56,521 nucleotides of DNA from JBBPYR01 sp038199755 (GCA_038199755.1 JBBPYR010000039.1:1-56521); one strand, 5' to 3'. Counted from the stretch's first letter, positions 43,068 through 53,700 are shown. A program made the numbers and translations. The notes: generated from the sequence alone by a model not told the origin.

Positions 43068-43706
43068 TCAGAGCCATCCTTGTTTTACTGCAACCATTAC
43101 CGCCTCAGTGCGATTCTTGACACCGAGGCGATGCAGAATCTCTTGCACGTAGCCTTTCACCGTGTTTTCGCTCAGGTAGAGTTGCGTCGCAATCTCACGG
43201 CTGGACAGCCCTTGCGCAACCATGCGTAGTATCACCAACTGCTGCTCACTTAATTGCTCTGGTGTGGGTTCTGTACGGCTGATGGGAGCACGACGCAATT
43301 GTGCGAAAACCGAAACCGCGGTCTTCGAGTCAATCGCAGCTTCGCCACGCGCAACCGCACGAATGGCACGTTTCAAATCGAAACGCTCGATATCTTTCAC
43401 AATATAGCCACGCGCACCCGCCTGGATGCACTGTGCTATTAAATTTTCATCGGTAAATGTTGTCAAGATGATAACCCCGGTGTTGGGAAAACGCTCTGTT
43501 ATCGTGCGACATACATCAATCCCGCTGCTATCGGGTAGGCGGATATCCAAAAGCGCGACATCAGGCTGCAATTGTTCTATCATCTCTAGTGCTTGCTTGG
43601 CGGTAGCAGCATCTCCCACAATGCTGAAATCTGGTTCCGTCACCAGCATCGCCTTCAAGCCTTCGCGAACCATTTCGTGATCATCAACGATCAACAGGCG
43701 CGTCAT
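43068..43706 (-). CDS. NarL-type response regulator beside the cox operon
   Basis: Encodes 212 residues. Receiver: LIVDDHEMVREGL, phosphoacceptor Asp in PDVALLDIRLPDSSG, Lys in YIVKDIERFD. The LuxR HTH is LSEQQLVILRMVAQGLSSREIATQLYLSENTVKGYVQEILHRLG (quoted in part: EIATQLYLSENTVKGYV). Its start overlaps the kinase gene by 23 bases. The gene ends 130 bases before the coxM -35 box on the same strand, so coxMSL expression is its most likely target; inference. AAAGGTGG precedes the ATG. Confidence 0.9.
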   Translation of the reverse strand: MTRLLIVDDHEMVREGLKAMLVTEPDFSIVGDAATAKQALEMIEQLQPDVALLDIRLPDSSGIDVCRTITERFPNTGVIILTTFTDENLIAQCIQAGARGYIVKDIERFDLKRAIRAVARGEAAIDSKTAVSVFAQLRRAPISRTEPTPEQLSEQQLVILRMVAQGLSSREIATQLYLSENTVKGYVQEILHRLGVKNRTEAVMVAVKQGWL

Positions 43707-45060
43707 AGGGCAATACCACCTTTACAATCAGGCCACCTTCTTCACCATTAACAAGCGCAAACTGCCCATCAAGTTCTTCGATTCGATGATGCATCCCTCT
43801 CAGACCAAGATGCATGGTATTTTGTTGATACGATTGTAGCACGTTCGCAGTAAGACCAATTCCGTTATCTTGCACTACCACCATGACCTGCGTACTCGTA
43901 ACCTGCACCGTGACAATCACAATCGTTGCCTGTGAATGACGCCGCGCATTCGAGAGAGCTTCCTGCACAACGGTCAGCAATGTCTGCTCGACATGCGCTG
44001 GCGGCGTGGTTGCCCATTCAGCAACCACCAGATCAGCTTCTATGGCAGAGCATTCACGCAGATCACGGATCAGATTATACAATTGCTTCACTAAACCCTC
44101 TTCGGGTAATTCCGTGGATGCAAGGGCAAAAATAGCATCGCGCACCTGCGCTGTTCCCAACGAAACAAGCTTCTCAATCGTATGCAGTGCCGGTATCAAC
44201 GCCGAATCCGTGCTCAAGTGATTTTTCGTCCAATCCGCTTTCAAACCAATGGTGAACAGCGTTTGCTGCACACGATCATGCAATTCTTGCGCGATACGAC
44301 TACGCTCGTCCGCCAGCATGCGCCGCTTCTGTGCTCCGGTCAACTCATGATGCAGTTGCTGCAGATTGGTGGCAAACTTGCTCAATTCCTGGTTGCGCCG
44401 CTCCAGTTCAGCTGTGCGTTCCCGCACTTCGCTTTCCAGTTGAGCGGCATGGGCTTCCATCGCATGCCGCTCCCTTGTCACCAGTTGCGCATTATGAATG
44501 GCAACTGCGGCCTGCGCACTCAACGCCTCAATCAGCTCGAAGTGGCGTCGACTGAAGCGGCCAGGACGGGTGTCCCCTATCAAAAAGGCTCCCAGTGTTA
44601 CGCCCTCTCGTGGACGCAACTGCACACCAAGAAAACTGCGCACCGGAATATGCCCACGCGGGATACCCATATAGCGTGCATCCACCAGCACATCATCAAC
44701 AATAATAGACACACCATCCCAGAAAATTGGCTGCAATAAACCGATGCCCTCAACCGCGCCTAGATGCCGAAAATGGGATGCAATTCTCTCTGTCGCACCA
44801 GAGATGGCGGCAAGGTTAAAGCCAACTTTATTCTCTGGCATATCCTCATCCTCACCCACAATCTCTGGTAGCAGAAAAAAAGCGGCATACTGGGCGTCAG
44901 TCACCTTGCGTGCAGCATCCGTAATCATTTGCAATAGTCGTTTTAAGTCCAACTCCGATGTAAGTGCAACGGCGATGCGATTCAGTTGCGACAACTCCTC
45001 TGCCCGCTGTTTCAGGTCTGTGATCAGTTGGGCGTGGCTCTCCTCTGTTGTTTGCGTCAT
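43684..45060 (-). CDS. GAF-domain histidine kinase (HisKA_3)
   Basis: Encodes 458 residues from the ATG at 45060 (GGAG 9 bases upstream). A GAF domain spans about residues 30-190 (LLQMITDAARKVTDAQYAAFFLL, LGAFLIGDTRPGRFSRRHFELIEALSAQAAVAIHNA). The phosphoacceptor His is in RSRIAQELHDRVQQTLFTIGL, and the ATPase has VVQEALSNARRHSQA and VVQDNGIGL. There are no membrane helices, so it senses a cytoplasmic signal. Many GAF domains of this kind bind haem or an oxygen-sensitive cluster, but the Cys/His residues needed are not obvious here. It is followed by its regulator and the cox operon. Confidence 0.9.
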   Translation of the reverse strand: MTQTTEESHAQLITDLKQRAEELSQLNRIAVALTSELDLKRLLQMITDAARKVTDAQYAAFFLLPEIVGEDEDMPENKVGFNLAAISGATERIASHFRHLGAVEGIGLLQPIFWDGVSIIVDDVLVDARYMGIPRGHIPVRSFLGVQLRPREGVTLGAFLIGDTRPGRFSRRHFELIEALSAQAAVAIHNAQLVTRERHAMEAHAAQLESEVRERTAELERRNQELSKFATNLQQLHHELTGAQKRRMLADERSRIAQELHDRVQQTLFTIGLKADWTKNHLSTDSALIPALHTIEKLVSLGTAQVRDAIFALASTELPEEGLVKQLYNLIRDLRECSAIEADLVVAEWATTPPAHVEQTLLTVVQEALSNARRHSQATIVIVTVQVTSTQVMVVVQDNGIGLTANVLQSYQQNTMHLGLRGMHHRIEELDGQFALVNGEEGGLIVKVVLPYDAPVDR

Positions 45061-45250
45061 AGCTACATGCTCCATTACACCCAGCGACAAATAGGCGTTA
45101 TTAGAGCTAGTATAGCATAGACAAAGCGATAATGTGTTGCTAGCAAACAGCAAAGCACGATACCTCATGGTATACTTAGAAGTAAGGATGTGTCCATGAG
45201 AGGCACACCCTGCACTACATCACAGCAGGATAGGAATTATAACGCACACA

Positions 45251-45919
45251 ATGAATACAATTTACCTTGTCAGACACGGCGAAAATAAAGCCAACCTCAC
45301 CAAAGAGTTCTCATATAGAAAAGTTGACTACCCACTCACCCCCAAAGGCGTCATCCAGGCGCAACAGACCGCAGCATACTTTCCAGATAAAGCTATTCAT
45401 GCCATCTACACCTCTCCCCTGAAACGTGCCCAGGAGACCGCGCAGATGATCGCGCAAGTGGTCGGCGTTGAACCAATCATCAAAGAGGAATTTCGCGAAA
45501 TCAACGTTGGCACTCTCGAAGGGCAACCACCCACTCAAGAGTTATGGACAATTCATAACAACGTCATTAAAGAGTGGTTCAAAGGCAATTTGGAGACTGC
45601 ATTTCCCGATGGCGAAAACTTTTTGCAAGTTATCGCCCGTATGCGCGCAGGCCTCACACAGGTCATGCAAGAGCAGCCAGACAAAAACGTCGTCATCGTC
45701 GGACACGGAGGCATCTTTTCCGCCAGCATCGCCGAAATCTGCGCAGACTTTGACCGCAGCTTGTTCACCAAGAAGGAATATCACAATTGCGCCATCACAA
45801 CATTCGAACTGCACACCATTGACGGCAAAATGGTTGGAAGCATCAAAGAGTGGGCATCCCACACCCACATGTGTGACGAGGCCGCAGAACTCGTCTCCGG
45901 CTTCATCCGCACAAGCTAA
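45251..45919 (+). CDS. Histidine phosphatase/phosphoglycerate mutase-like protein
   Basis: Encodes 222 residues. The phosphohistidine motif is YLVRHGENKANLTKEFS, the second conserved arginine is in SPLKRAQETAQMI, and the second His is in VVIVGHGGIFSASI. The length and motif spacing suggest a broad phosphatase rather than a true glycolytic mutase. The ribosome binding site is weak. A very long hairpin lies between its stop and the convergent rlmI-like gene. Confidence 0.9.
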   Translation: MNTIYLVRHGENKANLTKEFSYRKVDYPLTPKGVIQAQQTAAYFPDKAIHAIYTSPLKRAQETAQMIAQVVGVEPIIKEEFREINVGTLEGQPPTQELWTIHNNVIKEWFKGNLETAFPDGENFLQVIARMRAGLTQVMQEQPDKNVVIVGHGGIFSASIAEICADFDRSLFTKKEYHNCAITTFELHTIDGKMVGSIKEWASHTHMCDEAAELVSGFIRTS

Positions 45920-45931
45920 CATTTTAATACC

Positions 45932-45998
45932 ATATTGGTTCAACAACGCAAAATAGAGCTTGTCCGGCAAGCTCTATTTTGCGTTGTTGAACCAATAT
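45932..45998. terminator. Long perfect hairpin between convergent genes
   Basis: Perfect 31-base arms (45932-45962, 45968-45998) with a 5-base loop. It lies 12 bases after the phosphatase stop and 4 bases before the stop of the convergent gene, and serves both. Confidence 0.8.
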
Positions 45999-46002
45999 AT
46001 TT

Positions 46003-47205
46003 TTAATTGACGCGGCAGAACACCGCCTTCAGATAAGAGGTCTCAGGCATCGCGAGGTGAATTGGATGATCGACCCCATGCGTGTACGTCTCCAGCAATT
46101 GCACCGAGCGATGCAGCGATTGCGCACCCTGCGACAACACACCCAACAAATCATCCATCCCCACCACACTCGTACACGAGCAGGTGAGCAATATACCCCC
46201 CGGCCTCAACACCTTCATGCCCAACATATTGAGGCGACGATAGGCCTTGATTGCCTGACTACGCGCACTCTGTGTCTTCGCAAAGGCTGGCGGATCAAGC
46301 ACCACCACATCAAACAACTCGCCTCGTTGCTGCGCCTCTTCAAGGTACGTAAAAACATCGGCTATAAGAAATTCGTAGTCTTCAGGGTGCAGGCCGTTTA
46401 TGGCAAAATTTTGGCGCGCATTCTCTATCGCGGGCACAGAGATATCGACACTGATCACCCGCGTCTCTTTGCTGCTCAGTGCCGCGTACACCGAGAAGCC
46501 GCCTGTATAGCTAAAGCAGTTCAGCACACGTTTGCCCCGCGCATACTTGCGTAATGCACTCCGCTTATCGCGCTGGTCAAAGAAGAAGCCAGTTTTCTGC
46601 CCCTGCCAGGGATCCGTCAAAAATTGCATGCCATGCTCACGAATGACCACGTTCTTTGGCACCTCCCCTAATGCCACGAACGCCTCCTGACTTTCTAGCC
46701 CTTCACGGCGCCGCGATTGGCTCTCGTTACGCATCAATAATCCGTGCGCACCCGTTTCTGCCAGCAGGATTTCGTCGAGCATTGGACGCAGCTTTTCCAT
46801 GCCTAACGTATGTATCTGCGCCACCAGCACATCCCCAAAAGCGTCCACGATTAGCCCTGGCAAACCATCGCCTTCCGCGTTAATCAAGCGATAGCCATTC
46901 GTTTGCTGGGGATCAAACACACGCCGCAGTTCAAGTGCGCTACGAACGCGTTTTCTTAGAAAGTCGCCATCAATAGCCTCTTCCGGGTCGCGTGTCAAAA
47001 TACGAATCGCGATATCCGTCTGCGGATTATAATAGCCACGCGCCACAAACTCACCTGTCGCGGACTTCACGTCAACCAAGTCGCCCGCCTCTATCCACCG
47101 TGGAGCCTGCTGTAAAGCACCAGAGAATATCCAGAGATGCCCGTTCGCCAGGCTCTCCTCCTTATGTGGCTTGAGACTGGCCGTAGGGTAATGAATAGAT
47201 AACAC
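46003..47205 (-). CDS. rlmI: Class I rRNA methyltransferase (RlmI-like, PUA domain)
   Basis: Encodes 400 residues with a GTG start (GAGGAAT 6 bases upstream). An N-terminal PUA domain binds RNA (PHKEESLANGHLWIFSGALQQ, GDLVDVKSATGEFVARGYYNPQTDIAIRIL). A RlmI-type Rossmann domain has the SAM motif VLNCFSYTGGFSVYAAL and DVVVLDPPAFAKTQSARSQAIKAY. The catalytic Cys lies in GGILLTCSCTSVVG. In E. coli the enzyme makes 5-methylcytosine 1962 in 23S rRNA. The exact target here is inferred. Confidence 0.9.
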   Translation of the reverse strand: MLSIHYPTASLKPHKEESLANGHLWIFSGALQQAPRWIEAGDLVDVKSATGEFVARGYYNPQTDIAIRILTRDPEEAIDGDFLRKRVRSALELRRVFDPQQTNGYRLINAEGDGLPGLIVDAFGDVLVAQIHTLGMEKLRPMLDEILLAETGAHGLLMRNESQSRRREGLESQEAFVALGEVPKNVVIREHGMQFLTDPWQGQKTGFFFDQRDKRSALRKYARGKRVLNCFSYTGGFSVYAALSSKETRVISVDISVPAIENARQNFAINGLHPEDYEFLIADVFTYLEEAQQRGELFDVVVLDPPAFAKTQSARSQAIKAYRRLNMLGMKVLRPGGILLTCSCTSVVGMDDLLGVLSQGAQSLHRSVQLLETYTHGVDHPIHLAMPETSYLKAVFCRVN

Positions 47206-47282
47206 AATATTCCTCTTCCTGTATGAACGTCATTCACATATAGAGCGTTTTCACACCATTATCTCATATGCATAAAGAGGGG

Positions 47283-47336
47283 AAACAGAAGAAAAAAACA
47301 GGCCGCATGCATGCGGCCTGTTTTTTTCTTCTGTTT
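47283..47336. terminator. 54-base perfect palindrome, bidirectional terminator
   Basis: 47283-47336 is fully self-complementary, with seven A residues in one arm and seven T residues in the other, so both strands have the stem-plus-U-run form. It lies 16 bases after the GH15 gene stop on the minus strand and 78 bases upstream of rlmI. Confidence 0.85.
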
Positions 47337-47351
47337 GCTAAAGGATAATTG

Positions 47352-49340
47352 CTATCGATGAAGCTTGATAGCGGCGATAATCGGCTCTGTCTCTTGCGAT
47401 GCGAGCCGCTCCTCGGCCTTTTTCAAGTTCATCGCGCTATTAATCAGCGCAATATGGGTGAACGCTTGAGGATAATTTCCTAACGCCATGTTATTTTCTG
47501 CATCAATCTCTTCGGAGAAGAGGCCGAGGCGACTGGCATACTTTGTGAGCCGCTCAAACAGTGAACGCGCCTCTGCCACACGACCCTGCATGGCGAGATT
47601 ATCGACGAGCCAGAAGGTGCAAATCGTGAACGTGCCCTCTGAACCTGAAAGCCCATCTTCATTATGATAGCGATAAACGAAGCCGTTCTCATCGGTCAGG
47701 TGCTGCATGATGCGATCAACGGTAGAACGCATGCGTGGGTCGTCGGGTGGAATAAACTTCACCAGCGGCAATAGCAAATTGGAAGCGTCCAACGCGGGAT
47801 CATCATAAGACTGTGTAAACGCGCCAAGCGTTGTGTCATAACCGCGCGATAGAATATCGGCACGAATTTGATCACGTATTCTCAGCCAACGGGGTAAGTC
47901 GGCATCCAGGTTGAGTTCTTGCGCGGCGCGCACGCCACGATCAAGCGCGACCCAACACATGACCTTCGAGTACACGAAATGGCGCAAGCCACCGCGTACC
48001 TCCCAAATGCCGTTGTCCGGCTCATTCCAGTGCGCGCACACATGCTCCACCAGCGTACTCATCATCGACCATAACGGCCCCTCTAACGATTCGCCATAGC
48101 GTTCAAAACCACCCTGACGGCGATAGAGGTGGATGCAGTCCAGCACCTCACCAAACACGTCAAGCTGCTTCTGGTCGGCGGCACCATTCCCGATACGCAC
48201 AGGGTGCGAATCGCAATAGCCGCTCAAATGTGATAGCTCATACTCGGTTAAATCGCGCTCACCACGAACGCCATACATAATTTGCAGGTCTTCACCATTG
48301 GCATACGAGAGTCTACGCAACCAGTGTGTAAAGGCACGAGCCTCGTCAGTAAAGCCAATCACATTTAAGGCATAGAGTGTGAAGGTTGCATCACGCAACC
48401 ACGTGAAGCGATAATCCCAGTTGCGCTCACCACCCAGGCCCTCCGGTAAAGAGGCTGTCGGAGCCGCAATAATAGCTCCCGTTGGCGCGTAGGTCATCAT
48501 TTTCAGGGCGAGCGCGCTACGTTGCACCATTTCCTTGTATGGCCCCTCATAGGTACAAGCCGCGAGCCATTTGCGCCAGCAGTGCAGGGTATGCGCCAGT
48601 TCAGCATCAAAATTACGCTGCCGCAGCTCCTCTTCCACCAAGCGGCGTGTGGCCCGTTGGCTACGTCCCAGACCGAGCGCAAACAACAACCGTTCGCCTT
48701 CGCGCAATGTGGCCGTTACCACTACCGATGCATGCGGCTCATCGGCTGTCTGCACCAGCTTCATTTCAAAAGAGGGTAATAGATAGGCACCTACAATAGC
48801 CAGTCCCACATGTTGTTGACCGCCGGAAATCAATGCACCGATATTGTTTGGTGCTAATATCACCTCACTGGGGGTCGCCGCGTAGTTTGGGCTCACCTTG
48901 AGCGTCATTGTTATCGACATTTCGCCATGCGTACATTCCATAATGCGTACCAGGCAGTGACAAGACCCATCATCACGTGTCCACGTATTATTATTCATAC
49001 ATTTATAAGGCCATGCATCCAGCGTTTCCACCGGCATAAAATCTGTCAGCACTGCCTCCCCCGCTGTACTGGCAAATCGAGTTTGAAGTACATTGCTCCC
49101 ACGCAGGTAACGCTGCGTACCAGGGATTGTACTATCCGTGGGTGCAATTTGAAAGTACCCGCCTCGTTGCGCGTCCAACAAACGGCAAAAAATGGCGGGA
49201 CTATCAAAATCGGGGAGACATCCCCAGTCTACAGACCCATCAGGCGCGATGAGCACTGTTGAATGGCAATCACCAATAACACCATAAGAATTAATTGGCT
49301 GATAAGTGCGATTGAATTCGTTCATCCCAACCATTGACAC
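47352..49340 (-). CDS. Glycoside hydrolase family 15 (glucoamylase/trehalase)
   Basis: Encodes about 662 residues. The N-terminal start is typical of bacterial GH15: YQPINSYGVIGDCHSTVLIAPDGSVDWGCLPDFDSPAIF (quoted in pieces: SYGVIGDCHSTVLI, DWGCLPDFDSPAIF). The catalytic barrel has GGERNWDYRFTWLRDATFTLYAL and DNGIWEVRGGLRHFVYSKVMCWVALDRG with a catalytic Glu, and SEGTFTICTFWLVDNLAMQGRV near the end. It cleaves alpha-glucosidic bonds of starch, glucans or trehalose; no signal peptide, so it is cytosolic. The start is uncertain: GTG at 49340, or ATG at 49334 or 49325. Confidence 0.9.
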   Translation of the reverse strand: MSMVGMNEFNRTYQPINSYGVIGDCHSTVLIAPDGSVDWGCLPDFDSPAIFCRLLDAQRGGYFQIAPTDSTIPGTQRYLRGSNVLQTRFASTAGEAVLTDFMPVETLDAWPYKCMNNNTWTRDDGSCHCLVRIMECTHGEMSITMTLKVSPNYAATPSEVILAPNNIGALISGGQQHVGLAIVGAYLLPSFEMKLVQTADEPHASVVVTATLREGERLLFALGLGRSQRATRRLVEEELRQRNFDAELAHTLHCWRKWLAACTYEGPYKEMVQRSALALKMMTYAPTGAIIAAPTASLPEGLGGERNWDYRFTWLRDATFTLYALNVIGFTDEARAFTHWLRRLSYANGEDLQIMYGVRGERDLTEYELSHLSGYCDSHPVRIGNGAADQKQLDVFGEVLDCIHLYRRQGGFERYGESLEGPLWSMMSTLVEHVCAHWNEPDNGIWEVRGGLRHFVYSKVMCWVALDRGVRAAQELNLDADLPRWLRIRDQIRADILSRGYDTTLGAFTQSYDDPALDASNLLLPLVKFIPPDDPRMRSTVDRIMQHLTDENGFVYRYHNEDGLSGSEGTFTICTFWLVDNLAMQGRVAEARSLFERLTKYASRLGLFSEEIDAENNMALGNYPQAFTHIALINSAMNLKKAEERLASQETEPIIAAIKLHR

Positions 49341-49642
49341 AACACTTCTCTCTATAAGAACTTATGAGTACAAAAACATTAGAAAACCTTTAAAAAATGA
49401 TTAGAACTCCTTAGAGGAGTCTTATAATTCAAATAGACGGAATGGGCGCGGCAATAGTAACACATATTCGTAGCAATATTGTGAATTTTCTGTGTATTTC
49501 GTAAATTGACCCACTTCTGTCTTAGCAATATATATTCCGCTTTTATTCTATGGACAGTTACACCTTCTTCGTGGTACTTTTGTATAGATAGAGAAAACAA
49601 ATTACCCGATTGACCAGAGCAGAAAGTAGAGAGACTGAGCAT
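49341..49642. other. Intergenic region
   Basis: About 300 AT-rich bases between GH15 and a small membrane ORF, with no repeat or convincing promoter that I can support. Confidence 0.4.
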
Positions 49643-49807
49643 ATGATAAAAGCCATCCAACAAATGCTGCATCATCCCGCTGGACGTATAGGCATAACCG
49701 TAGGTTTAATCTTTGGCTTCCTTGCCGCCACCGCAGGTGAGGCCAGCAAAGCCCTTATTTTCGTCGGTCTCTGTCGCCTCATAGCCGCCCGCCTAAAACG
49801 CTACTAA
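49643..49807 (+). CDS. Small hypothetical membrane protein
   Basis: Encodes 54 residues from the ATG at 49643 (AGAGAGA upstream; an earlier start at 49610 would add 11). One central helix (GRIGITVGLIFGFLAATAGEA) is followed by a second amphipathic helix ending RLIAARLKRY. No family recognised. It lies directly before a REP-like repeat, so it may be a leftover. Confidence 0.4.
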   Translation: MIKAIQQMLHHPAGRIGITVGLIFGFLAATAGEASKALIFVGLCRLIAARLKRY

Positions 49808-49849
49808 TGAACATGAATGAATGAAACAGGCCATCATCGCAACCCATCC

Positions 49850-49880
49850 GTAGGGGCCTGCAGCGCGCTTCGCTGCTGCT
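49850..49880 (+). repeat. REP-like repeat, copy 1
   Basis: GTAGGGGCCTGCAGCGCGCT begins the element; its last 28 bases (from GGGGCCTGC to GCTGCT) recur at 54505-54532. The sequence GCAGCG-CGCTT-CGCTGC is a small hairpin. It ends just before the ribosome binding site of the Uma2 gene. Confidence 0.7.
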
Positions 49881-49900
49881 CACGCACCAAGGAGGCTAAC

Positions 49901-50503
49901 ATGGTAGCTCAACCATCACGACAATTCATGAGTGTAGACGAGTGGCGCGCGTTAGAACAAAACACGCACAACGCCAAACACGAATATATAGATGGAGAGG
50001 TCTACCTCATGTCGGGAGGTAGCCGCACCCATAGTCGCATCGGCAGCAATGCCGTCAGAACACTCGAAGATGCACTGGCGAATAGTCCGTGTAACGTCTA
50101 CAACTCTGATCTGAGTGTACGTATCTCCAAAACGCGCTACACCTACCCTGATGTAGTGGTGACGTGTGATGAGCGCGATCAGCCAACGCCCGATGAGACA
50201 GAGATACAGTTTCCCCGTCTCATCGTTGAAGTCCTCTTAGACACCACCGAGGCCTACGACCGTGGCAAAAAGTTCAGCTACTATCGCGCTTGCCCTACTG
50301 TTGAAGAGTATATGCTTATTGCCTCAAAGTATCAAGCAGTCGAAATATATCGCCGTACCGCACAAGGCTGGACATCCTATCACGCCTATGGCCCAGGTGA
50401 CGACATCGAGCTTTCCAGCATCGCGGTGCGCTTCCCTATTGCTGCCCTCTACAGAAACGCGGGCGTAGCCGAAGGCACAGATGTCAGCGAAGGCGAGATA
50501 TAA
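49901..50503 (+). CDS. Uma2-family PD-(D/E)XK nuclease
   Basis: Encodes 200 residues from the ATG at 49901 (AAGGAGG 5 bases upstream). Uma2/DUF820 signatures: MSVDEWRAL, KHEYIDGEVYLMSGGSRTHSRI, TYPDVVVTCDERDQP and RLIVEVLLDTTEAYDRGKKFSYYRACPTVEEYMLI. The Asp in the PDVVV motif and the Glu/Lys in LIVEVL-K fit the PD-(D/E)XK nuclease active site. The family is greatly expanded in cyanobacteria and Chloroflexota; targets are unknown. It sits between a REP-like repeat and the type IIG gene, so it may be part of the same accessory island. Confidence 0.88.
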   Translation: MVAQPSRQFMSVDEWRALEQNTHNAKHEYIDGEVYLMSGGSRTHSRIGSNAVRTLEDALANSPCNVYNSDLSVRISKTRYTYPDVVVTCDERDQPTPDETEIQFPRLIVEVLLDTTEAYDRGKKFSYYRACPTVEEYMLIASKYQAVEIYRRTAQGWTSYHAYGPGDDIELSSIAVRFPIAALYRNAGVAEGTDVSEGEI

Positions 50504-50616
50504 TAGCTTACCGTTTCCCCCTCACACTACATTATAGAACAGCAACCAAAAGATGCAAGCGCATTAGGACTTCACCTCCTGAAGGAATTTTGCCACGTTC
50601 GTAGAGATGAGATTAG

Positions 50617-50671
50617 CAAATAAACGGGAAATCATGGGTGCCCAGGGCGTCCATGATTTCCCGTTTATTTG
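50617..50671. terminator. Long hairpin upstream of the type IIG gene
   Basis: Perfect 21-base arms (50617-50637, 50651-50671), 13-base loop. It lies between the Uma2 and type IIG genes and would separate their transcripts. Confidence 0.7.
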
Positions 50672-50740
50672 ATGCACATCTTGACAGGCAGCGGCACATT
50701 TGTGCTATCATAAGCACACATCAGCAGAGATAAACGCTAT

Positions 50741-53700
50741 ATGGAGAGGGACGGGAACCACACGCCTATGCCAGCTACAGCCAGCCAGAAGAAAGCCCTT
50801 GACCAGTACTATAAAGAACTGGCCGCCTACCAGGAGAAGAAAGTCACGCACGAAACCGCCGTGCGCAGTGCCTTCCAAAATCTGCTTGCCAGCTTTGCAC
50901 AAGCCGCCAATTGGGTACTCATTCCAGAGCAGACGCTAGCCAATGGCAAACGACCCGATGGCACCCTGCGTGATAGCTTCAACCTGCCCCGTGGCTATTG
51001 GGAGGCCAAAGACACCAAAGACGACCTGCTCAACGAGATCCGCAAGAAGATCAGCGCAGGCTACCCCGTCAGCAACACCATCTTCGAGGACACGCGTAAA
51101 GCTATCCTTTACCAGAACAACAAATACGCCTTTGAAGCCGACCTGACCAAACCCAAAGAACTGACCGACATCCTTGACACCTTCTTCCACTATGCCGCGC
51201 CCGACATCGCCTCCTTTGAGCACGCGGTAGACGACTTCAAGGAGAGCATTCCCGATCTCGCGCAGGGCTTATTGAAGATCATCCAAGAGGAGCACACCAA
51301 AAACAAGCCCTTTGTAGCCGCCTTTAGCTCTTTTTTGGAGCAGTGTCGTACCTCGCTTGACCCCAATATGAGCCGCGAAACCGTCGATGAAATGCTGATC
51401 CAACACCTGCTCACCGAACGCCTCTTCCGCACGATTTTTGATAACCAGGACTTCACCAATCGCAATGTGATTGCCAGTGAGATCGAGAAGGTCATACAGG
51501 CCCTGACCAGCCGTGCCTTCAACCGCAAAGAGTTTCTCAAAACGCTCGACCGCTTCTACGTCGCCATCGAGAACGCCGCCCGCAACCTGGATGACTGGTC
51601 AGAGAAGCAACACTTCCTCAACACCGTCTACGAACGCTTCTTCCAGGGCTTCTCCACCAAACAGGCCGACACCCACGGCATCGTCTACACGCCCCAAGAG
51701 ATCGTTGATTTCATGTGTGCCAGCGTCGATGTCGTGCTGCAACGCGAATTCGGCTCCTCGCTCTCCACCCCCGGCGTGCAAATCCTCGACCCCTGCGTCG
51801 GCACTGGTAACTTCATCGTCAACCTGATCCAGCGCATCAGCGGCGGCACGCTTGCCCACAAATACCAGCACGACCTCTTCTGCAACGAAGTCATGCTGCT
51901 ACCCTACTACATCGCCTCCCTCAACATCGAACACGCCTACTACGAACGCACCGGCCAATATAAACGCTTCGAAGGCATCGTCTTTGCCGACACCCTTGAT
52001 CTTGCAGAAGGACAGCAGATGTCGCTTTTTGTCGAGAAAAATACGGAGCGCGTCATCAAAGAAAAACAAGCACCAATTATGGTCGTGATTGGTAACCCAC
52101 CATATAATATGGGCCAAAAGAACGAGAATGATAACAACAAAAATCGTCACTATTCTGTAGTGGATCAGCACATACGAGAAACATACGTCAAAGATTCTAA
52201 GGCAACTCTTAATAATAAGCTTTATGACGCTTATGTTAGATTTTTCCGTTGGGCCATAGATCGGCTACAAGGAAGAGATGGAATTATTTGTTTTGTTACT
52301 AATAATTCGTTTGTTGATCAGTTTGCGTTTGATGGTATGCGTAAACATTTCCTAAAAGATTTTACTCAAATATACCATCTTGATCTGCATGGAAATGTTC
52401 GTAAGAATCCTAAACTCTCAGGAACTACACATAACGTCTTTGGCATCCAAGTAGGTGTTGGTATTACTATTGCGGTCAAAACAAAGAATGATATAGGAAG
52501 CAAATTATTTTATTATCGTGTTCCAGAAGGCTGGAATAAAAGAGAAAAGTTTTCCTTCCTTTCCAAATATGGAAGCATTGCTTCTATTGACTGGCAACAA
52601 CTACAACCAGATGACAGATATACTTGGTTAACAGAAGGTATTCATTCTGATTTTGCGACATTCCTTGCACTGGGAACCAAAGAAGTGAAGGATGCCAAGT
52701 TTGTCGACGGACAGGCATTATTCAAAATGTACTCGCTAGGAGTTGTAACAAGTCGTGATGAATGGGTATATGACTTCATTGAACAACATCTAATAGAAAA
52801 GATGCACCTCTTCCTGAATAATTACAATATGGAAGTCTTTCGGCTATCACAAGTAATAATGCCATCACTTAGTCGCAAAGTTGACTTTATAAGTTTTATA
52901 GATAGTTTTGTGAATAATAATCCGAGCTTTTTGAAGTGGACAGATAGACTTAAAGATGCATTGTCGAAGAAACAAGTACAAAAGTTTGATATTACAAAAG
53001 TTCGTCAAGCAATGTATCGTCCATTCTGTAAACAATTTCTGTACTTTGACCATCTACTAAATCAGCGTCGTTATCAACAATATCTTATTTTCCCCAATGA
53101 AACAACAGAGAATACTATTATCTGGCTGAAAACCGGCACTGAATGGCCAATGTTTGCCTTTTCAACGAATGTCATTCCTGATCTTTTACCTCAAGGCGGG
53201 TCGCAATGCTTCCCCTACTATACCTATGCCGAGGATGGCACAAACCGTCGCGAGAACATCACCGACTGGGCACTCGCACAATTTCAGGCCAAATATGGTG
53301 CAGGCGTCAGCAAATGGGACATCTTCCACTATGTCTACGCTATGCTGCACCATCCGCAGTATCGCGAACGCTACGCCGAGAACCTCAAACGCGACCTGCC
53401 GCGCCTCCCACTGCTGGCAAGTGCGGAGGCATTCGCCACCTGTGTGCGCATCGGCAAACGCCTGATGGAACTGCACCTGCACTATGAAGAGGCTCAGCAA
53501 TATCCCCTGCGCTGGCTAGAGAACAAGGATGTGCCGATCAGTTGGCGTGTCGAGAAGATGAAACTTTCGGCAGCCAAGGATAGCCTGCGCGTCAATGAGT
53601 GGTTGACCCTGGCCGATATTCCGCAGGCATGCTATCAGTATCGCCTGGGCAACCGCTCAGCCCTGGAATGGGTGATTGACCAGTATCAGGTCAGCACCGA

